Positions 32,352 to 42,279 of a stretch of DNA of 64,000 nucleotides are shown piece by piece. How positions within the stretch are numbered: the stretch's first letter is position 1; each line of letters starts with the position of its first letter. Source of the stretch: Chryseobacterium sp. JAH (GTDB lineage Bacteria > Bacteroidota > Bacteroidia > Flavobacteriales > Weeksellaceae); the NCBI RefSeq assembly GCF_001507335.1, contig NZ_LMAH01000005.1, forward strand, positions 124,001 to 188,000, given 5' to 3'. The position numbers and the translations under genes were made by a program. Under the pieces are notes generated by a model. The model did not search any database and had not been told where the DNA came from. It saw nothing but the letters and a program-made list of their open reading frames with translations.

Positions 32352-34352
32352 ATGAACGCTCCAGACTATATTCAACCAGAGCAACTGCTTTCAATACTCT
32401 TCCAATCACCTAATGCAACTGCTGTTTATACAGGTGCTGATATCAAAATTATCAGTGTTAATAATGCAATGCTGAAATTTTGGAATAAAGACAAGAGTAT
32501 TGTCGGGAAATCTTTTGATCAAGCACTCCCTGAGCTTCTGGGGCAGCCGTTTTTCGATATCTTAAAAAATGTTTATAATTCTGGTGAAACGTATTTAGCC
32601 AAAGATTATCCTGCAATTCTCGAAAAAGATGGTGTAGCCAAAAGCTTCTATTTTGATTTCGAATATAAACCTATCTTAGATGAGCATGGGAAAACGGCAT
32701 TTATTCTACATACAGCATTTGAAGTCTCTGAAAGAATGGAGGCCACAAATCTTGTAAATGAAAAATCGAATACAGAGGCGAGACTCTCTAAAGATTTAGC
32801 AGCTTTGAATGAAGAATATCTTGCCACCAATGATCAGCTCGTTTCAAGTAATGATAAACTGCAGACTGCAAATTATGAGCTGATACAGTTTAAAAATCAA
32901 ATGCAGGAGCTGAATAAAATTCTGTATGAAAGTGAAAACCGCTTCCGATCATTGATAGAGCATTCTCCTGTTGCAATGGCTTCTTTAAAAGGAGAAAATT
33001 TCCAGGTTGCCGTTGTTAATGACGCTGTGTTGGAAATTTGGGGTAAAGACCGCTCAGTTTTGGGACTACCTCTTCATTTTGCACTTCCTGAGCTTGAAGG
33101 CCAACCTTTTTTAGGTATCCTTAAAGAAGTTTATCATTCAGGGAAACCCTTTTATGGTCAGGAACTGAAGTCTCAATTAAAAATTAATGGAGTACTTACA
33201 GATCGATATCTGAATTTCGTCTACCAGCCCATTCCTGGAACTGATGGAAAGATGGATACTATCCTCATTGTAGCTACCGATGTAACTGATCAGGTAAAAT
33301 CCAGAGAATCAGTCAATGAGATTAATACACGGTTACAGATTGCTTTAGACGCCAGCAGTCTTGGTTCTACTGAGGTTCATCTGGCAACAGGAAAAATGCA
33401 AAGTACAGATCAGTTTAAAAGAAATTACGGTTTTTCTCCCGATGAAGATTTTGCTTACTCAGATTTGTTTGAAGCAATATTTCCTGACCATCGTGAGAGA
33501 GTGAAAGGTCTCGTGCAGGAAGCGATTAAAAATAACAGCATTTATAAAACTGAATATCCGGTAAAATGGCGCGACGGATCTTTGCACTGGATTCAGGCTC
33601 ACGGCAGACCGAGATATGACGAACACGGAAATGCAGACCGAATGGTAGGTATGACCGCCGACATTACCGATCAAAAACTCTTTGAACAGCGTAAAGACGA
33701 TTTCCTGAGCATAGCAAGTCACGAACTGAAAACGCCCATTACTTCACTGAAAGCATCATTACAGCTCTTAGACAGAATGAAAAATAAACCGTTTTCTGAC
33801 ATGCATGTCAGATTGATCGAGCAGTCTGGTAAAAGTGTAGAAAAAATGATGGTTTTAGTTGATGAGCTTTTAAATATGAGCAGGCTGAGTGAAGATCAGC
33901 TGAAACTTGAGAAGACAAAGTTTAATCTGCATGATATGCTAGCCATGAGTTGTAACCATATCAGAATGGAAGGTAAATATCATCTGATTCTTCAGGGAGA
34001 AAAAAATCTTGAAGTATATGGGGATGAGCATAGAATCGATCAGGTAATCATCAATTTTGTAAACAATGCAGTGAAATACGCGCCGCACTCTACAGAGATT
34101 ATCATTAAAACTGAATTGCAGGAAAACTGTGTGAAAGTTTCGGTACAGGATTTTGGTGAGGGTATTGATGAGAAGATTCTGCCAAATCTATTTGACCGTT
34201 ATTTCCGTGTAGATCACTCCGGAAAAGCGTATACAGGGCTTGGCTTGGGGCTGTACATTTGTGCTGAAATCATCCGAAGACATGGCGGCGAAATTGGTGC
34301 AGAAAGCAAAATAGGTGAAGGAAGCATTTTTTGGTTTACTATTCCAGGTTAG
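32352..34352 (+). CDS. Multi-PAS sensor histidine kinase (cytosolic)
   Basis: 666 residues, no membrane segment. Two similar PAS domains (about 10-130 and 200-320) share the unusual LPELxGQPFxxILKxVYxSG pattern, with a coiled coil between them. A third PAS with PAC (about 325-445) follows. The HisKA domain carries His457 in SIASHELKTPITSL, and the HATPase has N box NFVNNAVKYAP and G boxes DFGEGIDE and GLGLGLYI. No LOV cysteine motif is present, so photosensing is not supported despite the neighbouring photolyase. No partner regulator is adjacent (orphan kinase). Confidence 0.9.
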   Translation: MNAPDYIQPEQLLSILFQSPNATAVYTGADIKIISVNNAMLKFWNKDKSIVGKSFDQALPELLGQPFFDILKNVYNSGETYLAKDYPAILEKDGVAKSFYFDFEYKPILDEHGKTAFILHTAFEVSERMEATNLVNEKSNTEARLSKDLAALNEEYLATNDQLVSSNDKLQTANYELIQFKNQMQELNKILYESENRFRSLIEHSPVAMASLKGENFQVAVVNDAVLEIWGKDRSVLGLPLHFALPELEGQPFLGILKEVYHSGKPFYGQELKSQLKINGVLTDRYLNFVYQPIPGTDGKMDTILIVATDVTDQVKSRESVNEINTRLQIALDASSLGSTEVHLATGKMQSTDQFKRNYGFSPDEDFAYSDLFEAIFPDHRERVKGLVQEAIKNNSIYKTEYPVKWRDGSLHWIQAHGRPRYDEHGNADRMVGMTADITDQKLFEQRKDDFLSIASHELKTPITSLKASLQLLDRMKNKPFSDMHVRLIEQSGKSVEKMMVLVDELLNMSRLSEDQLKLEKTKFNLHDMLAMSCNHIRMEGKYHLILQGEKNLEVYGDEHRIDQVIINFVNNAVKYAPHSTEIIIKTELQENCVKVSVQDFGEGIDEKILPNLFDRYFRVDHSGKAYTGLGLGLYICAEIIRRHGGEIGAESKIGEGSIFWFTIPG

Positions 34353-34367
34353 ATTGATGGGCTGTAA

Positions 34368-34700
34368 TTAATCTTCAAAATCATCAACTTCATCAGGATT
34401 GATTGTTTTGGTGACTACGCCGTGACCAATCAGATTTTCTCCTTCAAAAAAATCAAAATCTAATCCTTCATAAATTTTTCCGGTGATATATTCGCTTTTC
34501 AGCAAAGCTATTTCTGCAGTTGCGGTGTCACCCGGAAATACCAGATCATCCCCGGAAAACGTTTGAGCTCCGATGTAAAATTCCAAATCAAATGGGAATT
34601 TTATTAAAGATCTGTATCCTGAAGACACAGGAGCTATTTTCACACCGTCTTTCGCAGGCAAATAGGTGAGAAGAGCGATGAAATTGGGTTTGATTTTCAT
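34368..34700 (-). CDS. Stand-alone EF-Tu domain III-like protein
   Basis: 110 residues. From FIALLTYLPAKDG through SSGYRSLIKF to FPGDTATAEIAL and GENLIGHGVVTKTI, the sequence follows the beta-barrel pattern of elongation factor Tu domain 3 (GYRPQFYF, MPGDN, GGRTVGAGVV) but has no GTPase domain. The last residues are very acidic. EF-Tu domain III binds aminoacyl-tRNA and EF-Ts; whether this barrel binds RNA or protein is unknown. It is convergent with the PAS kinase gene and divergent from the AsmA-like gene. The resemblance was read by eye. Confidence 0.65.
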   Translation of the reverse strand: MKIKPNFIALLTYLPAKDGVKIAPVSSGYRSLIKFPFDLEFYIGAQTFSGDDLVFPGDTATAEIALLKSEYITGKIYEGLDFDFFEGENLIGHGVVTKTINPDEVDDFED

Positions 34701-34867
34701 TGTTGAGAAATAGCTTTTTTAGCTTAAAACGAAAGTAAGAAAATTTATGTGAATTCAGGTCTTCTGTACACATAATTCCCTTTATAAATTCATCATTCTT
34801 CAATGGCTTGATTTTAGATAAGTCATATTTATTCACGCTTACTTTAGTTAAGGTCAAAATTATTCAT

Positions 34868-37759
34868 ATGAAAAAGTTTACAAAAATAATTTTGAAAATA
34901 TTAAAATGGATCGGAATTTCACTCGCATCTATTCTGTTTTTAATGTTTATCATTCCGCTATTATTTCCAGGTACGATTTCTAAGCAGGTAAAAATATTTG
35001 CCAATAAACATCTTGCGGGTGAGCTTGATTATAAAAAAACTCATCTCACATTTTTTAGACATTTTCCATCACTTACAGTGTCGGTGGATGATCTATTATT
35101 AAAAGGTTCAAAACCATTTCAAAAAGACACCTTACTTGCAGCAAGGGAAGTTGCAGCAGGAATTAACCTTAAAAATCTGATTTTTGATGGTGAAGTGAAG
35201 ATTGATGAAATCTATGTTACGGATGCTTTTGCCAATGTTTTTGTGAATACAAAAGGCGAAGCCAACTACAATGTTTATGTTTCAAAACCTTCTAACAAAC
35301 CAAAGGATACTACCGAGAAAGGGGCTTCTATTAAGCTGGATTTAATAAAATTCAGAAATATTAATATCAAATATAATGATCATGCTGCTCGTGTGCTAGT
35401 CGATGCGAAAGGTTTAAATTACACCGGAAAAGGTGGATTGAGTCAGGATGTTTTTGATCTGGAAACCGATTTGGATATTAATTCATTAGATTTCAGCCTA
35501 GATAGAATATGGTATGCGAAGCAGAAAACGCTGCATGCAGATTTGATTACTAGAATCAATACCAATGCACTGACTTTTGTCCTTCGAAAAAATGAGTTGA
35601 GAATCAATGAACTTCCTCTAAAGTTCACAGGTTTCCTTAGTATTTTAAAAGATGGATATGATTTAGATATAAAAGCAGCATCTGAGAAAACTACCATTCG
35701 GGATATGCTTTCTGTTTTGCCACCGCAGTATTTGGATTGGGTGAAAGATACCAAGATCGAAGGAAACAGCGATTTGTTTTTTAATCTGAAAGGGAAATTC
35801 AGTGAAGCCAAAAATCTCAAACCTCGATTGAAAGCAAGATTGTTGGTTCAAAATGGTTTTATCTCTAGTGGAAATGCTCCGGTGCCGATGAATAATCTGA
35901 ATATGGATTTAAATGTTGACTTACCTGACCTGAATACCGATCAATTGGGTATAGATTTAAAGAAATTAAACTTTGATTTAGGACGGAATAATAATTTTAG
36001 GGCAGTTGTGCAAACCAAAGGTTTGAAGGAGATGATGGTCAAAGCTGACATCAAGGGTGCTGTGAATCTTCAGACTCTGGATAATGCTTTAGGATTAAAA
36101 AATATAGACATTAGAGGTTTACTCGATACCAAAATAAAAGCCAATGGACTTTTCAGTTTGGAGAAAAAATTATTCCCGAAAACCAATGGCTATTTAAATT
36201 TGAAAAACGGTTGGCTACAAACAAAATATTATCCAAATCCGATTCAGAATATTAATATTGCGGCTCATATTACCAATACGGACGGAACTTTCAAAAGTCT
36301 TGGAGTAAAACTTGATCCTTTTAAATTTGATTTTGAAGGAAATCCGGTTTTCGTGAATGCAGATCTGCAAAACTTTGAAGATCTTTTGTATAAAGTAAAG
36401 GCAAAAGGCGTTCTCAATGTAGGAAGAATCTATAAAGTTTTTGCAAAAAAAGGCCTGGATATTAGTGGTCTGATTATGGCTGATCTTGCTTTGAACGGAC
36501 GTCAAAGCTACGCATCTTCAGGACAGTACAGCAAACTGGATAACAGAGGGAATTTAATTTTAAAAAATATAAAAGCCACGACAGAATATCTTCCGAAATC
36601 ATTTTACATAAAAGAAGGTAATTTCGAATTTGAAAATGAAAAAATGTGGTTCAGAAAATTTTTTGCCACTTACGGGAAATCAGATTTTGCCTTGAATGGA
36701 CATCTTATCAATACAATTAACTATTTTATTGAAAGAAAGGGTACACTTCACGGCAAGTTTGTTCTTAACTCGGGATATATTCTCATCGACGAATTTATGG
36801 CACTTAAAAACGGAGATAATACCGATCAATCTATAGAAGTAGAATATGCAAAAGTAGAAAATCCAAAAAGCAGCGGTGTGGTTATCATTCCTAAAAATCT
36901 CGATGTTTCTTTAGGGGTGAATGCTAAAAGGGTTGAATTTAAAGGTTTGGACTTAAATAATCTGCGAGGTATGGCATCAGTGAATAAAGGGGAAGTTAAC
37001 CTGAAAGAAACTTCCTTTGATATTATTGGCAGCCGCATGAAAATTGATGCCCGATATCAGGATGAATCTCCATTGACGGCTAATTTCGATGTTGCTTTGA
37101 ATGTTTTAGATTTTAATGTTCAGAAAGCGTATAAAGAAATCGACATGGTGAGGGAGATGGCTACTGCAGCAAAAAATGTCAAAGGAATTGTCTCTATAGA
37201 TTACAAGTTGAAAGGTGATTTTGATGAAAATATGATGCCTATTTATCCATCATTAGAAGGTGGGGGAGTGGTTAACCTGAGAGATGTTGAGGTGAGAAAT
37301 TTAAAAATGCTTTCAGCTGTAGGAAGTAACATCGGTGCAAAAGCGTTTGATAATCCGGATATGAAAGGAGTGAATATAGAAACACATATCAAGAATAATC
37401 TAATCCATGCTGATAAATTTACTTTTAAAGTTTCTATTCTAAGGCCCACAATTAGTGGTACAACAAGTTTTAATGGTTTGCTTGATTTAAGAATCAGAGT
37501 TGGTATTCTCCCAGGGGGAATCATAGGATTCCCTATTGTAGTCACTGGAACTCATGACAAACCACAAGTTAAAATCTTCAGTAAAACAGGTCAAGGGATT
37601 ATTGATGCACTTTACAATAGAAAATATAACAAAGTCATTCGTGAAGAAAAACGTGCAGAGAAAAAAAGTAGACGTCAGCAGAAGAAGGAAAAGGCGGCTC
37701 AGGAAGCCAAAGCTAAAACAGCCGAAAAAGAGATAGTAACAGATCTGAGGAGAAAATAA
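34868..37759 (+). CDS. Large AsmA-family envelope protein
   Basis: 963 residues from ATG 34868, which places the membrane helix (about 12-32) right at the N-terminus; an in-frame start at 34808 is less likely. The N-terminal AsmA-type segment (HLTFFRHFPSLTVSVDDLLL) is followed by a long repetitive beta-strand region, as in AsmA/TamB bridge-like proteins, and an AsmA_2 C-terminal domain (FDVALNVLDFNVQKAYKEI). The end is a highly basic Lys/Ala/Glu tail. Such proteins span the periplasm and are proposed to move phospholipids to the outer membrane. It is monocistronic with a terminator at 37882. Confidence 0.85.
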   Translation: MKKFTKIILKILKWIGISLASILFLMFIIPLLFPGTISKQVKIFANKHLAGELDYKKTHLTFFRHFPSLTVSVDDLLLKGSKPFQKDTLLAAREVAAGINLKNLIFDGEVKIDEIYVTDAFANVFVNTKGEANYNVYVSKPSNKPKDTTEKGASIKLDLIKFRNINIKYNDHAARVLVDAKGLNYTGKGGLSQDVFDLETDLDINSLDFSLDRIWYAKQKTLHADLITRINTNALTFVLRKNELRINELPLKFTGFLSILKDGYDLDIKAASEKTTIRDMLSVLPPQYLDWVKDTKIEGNSDLFFNLKGKFSEAKNLKPRLKARLLVQNGFISSGNAPVPMNNLNMDLNVDLPDLNTDQLGIDLKKLNFDLGRNNNFRAVVQTKGLKEMMVKADIKGAVNLQTLDNALGLKNIDIRGLLDTKIKANGLFSLEKKLFPKTNGYLNLKNGWLQTKYYPNPIQNINIAAHITNTDGTFKSLGVKLDPFKFDFEGNPVFVNADLQNFEDLLYKVKAKGVLNVGRIYKVFAKKGLDISGLIMADLALNGRQSYASSGQYSKLDNRGNLILKNIKATTEYLPKSFYIKEGNFEFENEKMWFRKFFATYGKSDFALNGHLINTINYFIERKGTLHGKFVLNSGYILIDEFMALKNGDNTDQSIEVEYAKVENPKSSGVVIIPKNLDVSLGVNAKRVEFKGLDLNNLRGMASVNKGEVNLKETSFDIIGSRMKIDARYQDESPLTANFDVALNVLDFNVQKAYKEIDMVREMATAAKNVKGIVSIDYKLKGDFDENMMPIYPSLEGGGVVNLRDVEVRNLKMLSAVGSNIGAKAFDNPDMKGVNIETHIKNNLIHADKFTFKVSILRPTISGTTSFNGLLDLRIRVGILPGGIIGFPIVVTGTHDKPQVKIFSKTGQGIIDALYNRKYNKVIREEKRAEKKSRRQQKKEKAAQEAKAKTAEKEIVTDLRRK

Positions 37760-37881
37760 GAGATGTATTGTATTATCAGCGTATTATATTCATTAAATTT
37801 AAATTCGCGCGAGTTGAGAAAAATCAGCATTCAAACCATAAAGAATTGTTATTTAAAGCATATTAAATTCTTGTTAGTACA

Positions 37882-37913
37882 AAAAAGCAGAGCTAAATAG
37901 AGCTCTGCTTTTT
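37882..37913 (+). terminator. Rho-independent terminator near the AsmA-like gene
   Basis: Perfect 13-bp stem AAAAAGCAGAGCT / AGCTCTGCTTTTT with a six-base loop. It is placed between convergent genes and can serve both. Confidence 0.85.
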
Positions 37914-37942
37914 AATTATAGATGAATGTTGGTGTAATATTA

Positions 37943-38287
37943 CTAATTGCTTATTTTCCAGTGAGTACCACTTTTAGGAGGGTCGCTGGGATCAGGAACA
38001 ATTATCGTGTCTTTTTTCCCGTGGGGATGCTTCTTCGGTGGTTCTAATGTGTCACCAGAAATACCTAGGCTGTCACTTTTTTTCCATTGAGTTCCGATTT
38101 TTGGGGAATTATTTGGCTCTACCTCTACATCTGAAGAATCACGATTAGATGAACCATGATGTTCTCTTTTAGCTGTATTTTTGTCGAAAATCTCTTCTTT
38201 GTCACTGCTCAATACATCATCCTCACGGCAGGATATCACCCCAACGCCCATTAGCATAATTATGATAAAAATGTTCTTATGTATCAT
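37943..38287 (-). CDS. Small hydrophilic lipoprotein with duplicated GTxWK motif
   Basis: 114 residues from the ATG at 38287 (an upstream in-frame start at 38350 lacks a signal peptide). The signal peptide ends in lipobox GVISC. The mature part is charged and Pro/Ser/Asp-rich, without predicted fold, and contains two related segments, PNNSPKIGTQWKKSDS and PSDPPKSGTHWKISN, the second at the very C-terminus. No family is recognised. It is divergent from the TPR-AraC regulator gene, which may control it (inference). Confidence 0.6.
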   Translation of the reverse strand: MIHKNIFIIIMLMGVGVISCREDDVLSSDKEEIFDKNTAKREHHGSSNRDSSDVEVEPNNSPKIGTQWKKSDSLGISGDTLEPPKKHPHGKKDTIIVPDPSDPPKSGTHWKISN

Positions 38288-38480
38288 GTTGTGATTTAAA
38301 ATGTTATGATCAGTTTTAACAAAGGTATTGATGTGATGTTCACTATGCAACTATATAGAAGATGATTTATCAATATGTAGTAATAATTTATAAATTTTTA
38401 CAGGGTATTGGTTCGGTAATTGTTTGATTGATAGCTGAATGTTTGTTTAATTGCAATAGTTTGTTATTTATAATTCACCA

Positions 38481-38511
38481 TTGTAGTAATTGATTTATTT
38501 GCTTATTTTTG
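38481..38511 (+). promoter_or_regulatory. Promoter of the TPR-AraC regulator gene
   Basis: TTG at 38481-38483, 20-bp spacer, TATTTTTG at 38504-38511. The ATG at 38515 is 3 bp away, again leaderless in appearance. Confidence 0.6.
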
Positions 38512-38514
38512 ACT

Positions 38515-40230
38515 ATGATTTTTAAGAAAAGACACCAATTGATCAAAAAGCTGCTGACTTTATGCTGTTGTTTCTTTGTATCATTTTTACTTTCACAGGA
38601 TTATTATGCTGGGTATCGAAAAAAGTATTGGGGGTATGAAGAAAATGACCAGCGCGCATTTGTTTATGTTAATCAATATATAAGTCGTGCCAGATCAGAA
38701 AAGAATTATTCGGAATTATTCCAGGCATATAAAGATGCAATTTTATTTTCGAAAGATCAAAAAGTAAAATACTCTGACAGCGCTATTGTTGCTGCAAAAC
38801 AGTCTGGTAATAGAGATTTGGTAGGTGATGCCTATTTAAGTAAGGGAGCGGTATATTATTTTACTTACAGAAAATTTCAACTTGCATTAAATGAATATTT
38901 AACAGCATACGAATATCTGAAGGATTCGAAAAATGAATTCCTAAAATATCAAAACCTCTATCATATTGGGGTTATTAAAAGCTATTTGGGCTATTATGAT
39001 GAAGCTTTAGAAATTTTTCAAAAGTGTATTGCTTTTTTTGAAAGTAAAATAAAAGCTGATCTTCATGAGAATTTAATCTATAATAATACAAAAGGCTATC
39101 TGAATTCTTTACATCAGGTCATTATATGTTATCAGGCGATGGGGAAATTTGATGAGGCTAAGAAAGTTCTAACGATTTTTGGTGCTGCTATACCCAAGAC
39201 AAAGGATTTCAGTTTAGAATACAGCTATTTCAAAAAAAGCTTAGGAGTTTCTGAATTTTCGGAGAAAAAATACCCAGATGCGATTAAGGATTTTGATCAA
39301 TCGTTACCAGGTCTTCTAAAAGTTAATGATTTCACATGGGCATCTTATGTGTATTTTTATAAGGGAAAAAGCTATACTGATTTGGGAAAACCTGAATTAG
39401 GCATCACAAATTATAAAAAGGTTGATTCTATTTTTAAAAAACATCATTTTATTTTACCGGAACTGAGAAGTAATTATGAAGAGCTGATCAATTATTACAA
39501 AAAAAAGAAGAATCCGGAAAAGGAGCTGTACTATACTAATCAGCTGTTAAAGGTTGATAGCGTGATTTCTTCTGATTTTAAATATCTCTCAACACGTATT
39601 TACAAAGACTATGAGACGAAGCAGTTGCTGGAAGTTAAAGAAAATCTTGAAAAGACCAACTCATTCGGTACTGTGTTGTTAGTCATTTCTACAATCGTAA
39701 TTATTCTCCTTGGCTGTATGATGTTCTATAGAACAAGGAAACAGAAGCAAATTCAGAAGAAGTACAATGAATTATTGGTGAAGATAGAGGATGAGAAGTT
39801 TCCAGATCCTGAAAATGAACCTTTAAAATTTGATCTTAATAAAAATGTAAAGCTTGATCAAAATATCGTTGAAAAGTTACTGAAAGACATCAGTAATTTT
39901 GAAGCCAATGAAAAATTTCTTGAAAAAGGTCTTACCCTGAAAAAACTTGCCGAAAATTTTAAAACCAATACTTCGTATTTATCGCAGGTAATTAATGAAT
40001 ATAAAGGCACAAATTTTAGTGTTTATATAAATGTGTTGAGAATAAATTATGCAACACAGAAAATATATCATGACAGAGAGTGGCGAAAATATTCTATAGA
40101 GCACATTGCGTCTGCATCGGGTTTCAGCAACAGGCAGAGCTTTTCTAATATATTTCTGGAAATAAACGGAATTCGTCCGGTCGATTTTATTAAAAAAAGA
40201 ATTAAGGAGATAGAAGCTGGCGAAATCTAA
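38515..40230 (+). CDS. Membrane-anchored TPR / AraC-type transcriptional regulator
   Basis: 571 residues. A signal sequence (to about 27) leads into TPR-like helical repeats (about 60-350), a transmembrane helix near 385-405 (VLLVISTIVIILLG), a short cytosolic coiled region, and a C-terminal AraC helix-turn-helix pair (about 470-565) with LKKLAENFKTNTSYLSQVINE and IEHIASASGFSNRQSFSNIF. This one-piece architecture, sensing outside and binding DNA inside, is typical of Bacteroidota. The ligand and regulon are unknown; the divergent small lipoprotein gene is a candidate target. It starts at the second Met of TTG-ACT-ATG. Confidence 0.88.
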   Translation: MIFKKRHQLIKKLLTLCCCFFVSFLLSQDYYAGYRKKYWGYEENDQRAFVYVNQYISRARSEKNYSELFQAYKDAILFSKDQKVKYSDSAIVAAKQSGNRDLVGDAYLSKGAVYYFTYRKFQLALNEYLTAYEYLKDSKNEFLKYQNLYHIGVIKSYLGYYDEALEIFQKCIAFFESKIKADLHENLIYNNTKGYLNSLHQVIICYQAMGKFDEAKKVLTIFGAAIPKTKDFSLEYSYFKKSLGVSEFSEKKYPDAIKDFDQSLPGLLKVNDFTWASYVYFYKGKSYTDLGKPELGITNYKKVDSIFKKHHFILPELRSNYEELINYYKKKKNPEKELYYTNQLLKVDSVISSDFKYLSTRIYKDYETKQLLEVKENLEKTNSFGTVLLVISTIVIILLGCMMFYRTRKQKQIQKKYNELLVKIEDEKFPDPENEPLKFDLNKNVKLDQNIVEKLLKDISNFEANEKFLEKGLTLKKLAENFKTNTSYLSQVINEYKGTNFSVYINVLRINYATQKIYHDREWRKYSIEHIASASGFSNRQSFSNIFLEINGIRPVDFIKKRIKEIEAGEI

Positions 40231-40707
40231 TGTTAGGTTTTATTACAAAATCATATAAAAGTAGATGCCAGGGTTGAAGAATCCTGGCATACTACTAATA
40301 GAAACTAAGTGATGAAACAATATATTTAATGTGATAAGGATAAATGTTTAAATTATTTCTAAAAGGAGAACTCGATTCTTATTATCTCCCTGAATAATTA
40401 TAAGACTAAAGTATATACTTTAAAAATCACTCGCAAAGCATTACTGGATGCATTTATAAATGTTTACGTAACGATTTATAAATTTTAACAGAAATATTTT
40501 ATTGTAAATATTTGATTGTCAATATATTGAAATAGTATTTATTTCTTTTTATTTTACAACTTTTTTTGATTCTAATCCATTTTACAATTTACTACAGAAT
40601 AGGAAATTCAACTTTTTTTCACTTAAAATATATCTATACTCTCTCCTAAAATCAGCCTGTATATTGACCTTTCTATTATTTTACTTAACTTTAGTAAAAA
40701 TAAATTT
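40231..40707. other. 477-bp intergenic region with one hairpin
   Basis: The only clear structure is ATGCCAGG (40265-40272) / CCTGGCAT (40283-40290), flanked by GTAG and CTAC, a hairpin after the regulator gene without a T-run. The rest is very AT-rich, ending in the promoter of the GNAT-nitrilase gene. No gene seen. Confidence 0.6.
40664..40693 (+). promoter_or_regulatory. Promoter of the GNAT-nitrilase gene
   Basis: TTG at 40664-40666, exactly 19 bp spacer, TAACTTTA at 40686-40693 (last base differs from TAnnTTTG). The start codon follows at 40708. Confidence 0.6.
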
Positions 40708-42231
40708 ATGCAGATTGATACACGTACACTAAATATTGATGATTATGATGAGCTGGTTTCTGCCATGCGCAGAGCTTATCCCAAAATGTCTGAATATGTT
40801 TGGTCTAAGAAAAGTATTCTGAAACTTACAAAAATTTTTGAAGCTGGTCAGATTTGTATAACGGTAGACGGTAAAATCGCTGCTGTTGCACTATCCATTG
40901 TGGTCAACTATGAAGAGTTTGATGATGAACATACTTACAGTGATATTACCGGAAATTATACATTTAATACCCATTCTACCACTGGAAATGTTTTGTACGG
41001 AATTGAGATTTTTGTGGATCCCGTGTATCGCGAATTAAGATTGGGAAGAAGGTTATATGATGCACGAAAAGAATTGTGTGAACAGTTAAATTTAAAATCA
41101 ATTATTTTAGGGGGAAGAATTCCAGATTATCATAAATACAGTCATGAGATTTCTCCCCGAGAATACATCAGAAGAGTAAGAGACAAAGAAATTTACGATC
41201 CTGTGCTTTCTTTCCAGTTATCCAATAATTTTTTACCGATCAGGGTTCTGAAAAAATATCTTCCGGAAGATGAGGCTTCTCGCGAGAATGCTGTGCTGCT
41301 GCAGTGGAATAATATCTATTACAGTAAAAAACCGAATACGATGCAGGACAGCACAATCCGTCTAGGACTTGTGCAATGGCAGATGAGGCATTTTAAAGAC
41401 ATTAATGCATTTTATGAGCAGGTTGAGTTTTTTGTGAATGTAATGGGTGATTATAAATCAGATTTTGTGCTGTTTCCGGAATTGTTTAACACACCTTTAC
41501 TCGCTCCGTTCAATAATCTGTCAGAGCGTGACAGTATGATTGAGTTGGCAAAAATTACAGATGAGATTAAAGCAAAAATTTCTGATTTGGCAATTAGTTA
41601 TAATGTGAATATTATTTCAGGAAGTATGCCGGTTTTTGAAAATAACGATTTGTATAATGTAAGCTATCTTTTGCATCGTGATGGCCGTATTGATGAGTAC
41701 AGAAAAATTCATATCACCCCGAACGAAAGAAAATATTATGGGATGAAAGGCGGTAGCGAAATCAAAGTTTTCGATACCGACTGTGGTAAAATTGGTTTGG
41801 TAATCTGTTACGATGTAGAATTTCCGGAATTGCCCAGGCTTTTAGCTGATCAGGGCATGAAAATACTTTTCGTTCCTTACCTTACTGATACTCAGAATGC
41901 TTATATGAGAGTGCGCCACTGTGCAGCAGCACGAGCAATCGAAAATGAATGTTATGTAGCCATTGCGGGCTGCGTAGGAAACTTACCGGGTGTTAATAAT
42001 ATGGATATTCAGTTTGGTCAGGCTGCCGTATTTACACCTTCAGATTTTGCTTTTCCTTCTAATGCAGTGAAAGGTGAGGCAACTCCAAATACTGAGATGA
42101 CGCTTATTGTAGATGTAGATCTCAATTTGTTAAAAGATCTTCACTATCACGGTTCAGTTCAAATTCTCAATGACAGGCGGAAAGATTTATATGAAACCTA
42201 CCTTATAAAAGATAAAACTCCTATACTTTAG
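40708..42231 (+). CDS. Fusion of GNAT N-acetyltransferase and nitrilase-superfamily amidohydrolase
   Basis: 507 residues, two domains. The N-terminal GNAT domain (about 1-200) has the acetyl-CoA segment YRELRLGRRLYDARKELC. The C-terminal carbon-nitrogen hydrolase domain (from about 217) has the catalytic triad in FPELFNTPL (Glu), YRKIHITPNE (Lys) and LVICYDVEFPE (Cys). This fusion is a known bifunctional family with unknown physiological substrate; release of an amine or ammonia and acetylation in sequence is conceivable. It stands alone with its own promoter and terminator. Confidence 0.92.
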   Translation: MQIDTRTLNIDDYDELVSAMRRAYPKMSEYVWSKKSILKLTKIFEAGQICITVDGKIAAVALSIVVNYEEFDDEHTYSDITGNYTFNTHSTTGNVLYGIEIFVDPVYRELRLGRRLYDARKELCEQLNLKSIILGGRIPDYHKYSHEISPREYIRRVRDKEIYDPVLSFQLSNNFLPIRVLKKYLPEDEASRENAVLLQWNNIYYSKKPNTMQDSTIRLGLVQWQMRHFKDINAFYEQVEFFVNVMGDYKSDFVLFPELFNTPLLAPFNNLSERDSMIELAKITDEIKAKISDLAISYNVNIISGSMPVFENNDLYNVSYLLHRDGRIDEYRKIHITPNERKYYGMKGGSEIKVFDTDCGKIGLVICYDVEFPELPRLLADQGMKILFVPYLTDTQNAYMRVRHCAAARAIENECYVAIAGCVGNLPGVNNMDIQFGQAAVFTPSDFAFPSNAVKGEATPNTEMTLIVDVDLNLLKDLHYHGSVQILNDRRKDLYETYLIKDKTPIL

Positions 42232-42246
42232 GCCTCTACAAAAAAC

Positions 42247-42275
42247 AATCCCCATTTTATTTTAGAATGGGGATT
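42247..42275. terminator. Terminator between convergent genes
   Basis: Perfect stem AATCCCCATT / AATGGGGATT, nine-base loop, T-run on the right and A-rich DNA on the left. Confidence 0.85.
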
Positions 42276-42279
42276 TTTA

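Noticed and set aside
32352..34352. PAS kinase as a blue-light sensor linked to photolyase
   Set aside because: The LOV cysteine motif is absent in all PAS domains, so adjacency to the photolyase gene is not enough.
35443..35820. 125-codon open frame on the minus strand inside the AsmA-like gene
   Set aside because: Ser/Lys/Leu-rich antisense shadow without motifs; the plus-strand gene is continuous and recognisable.
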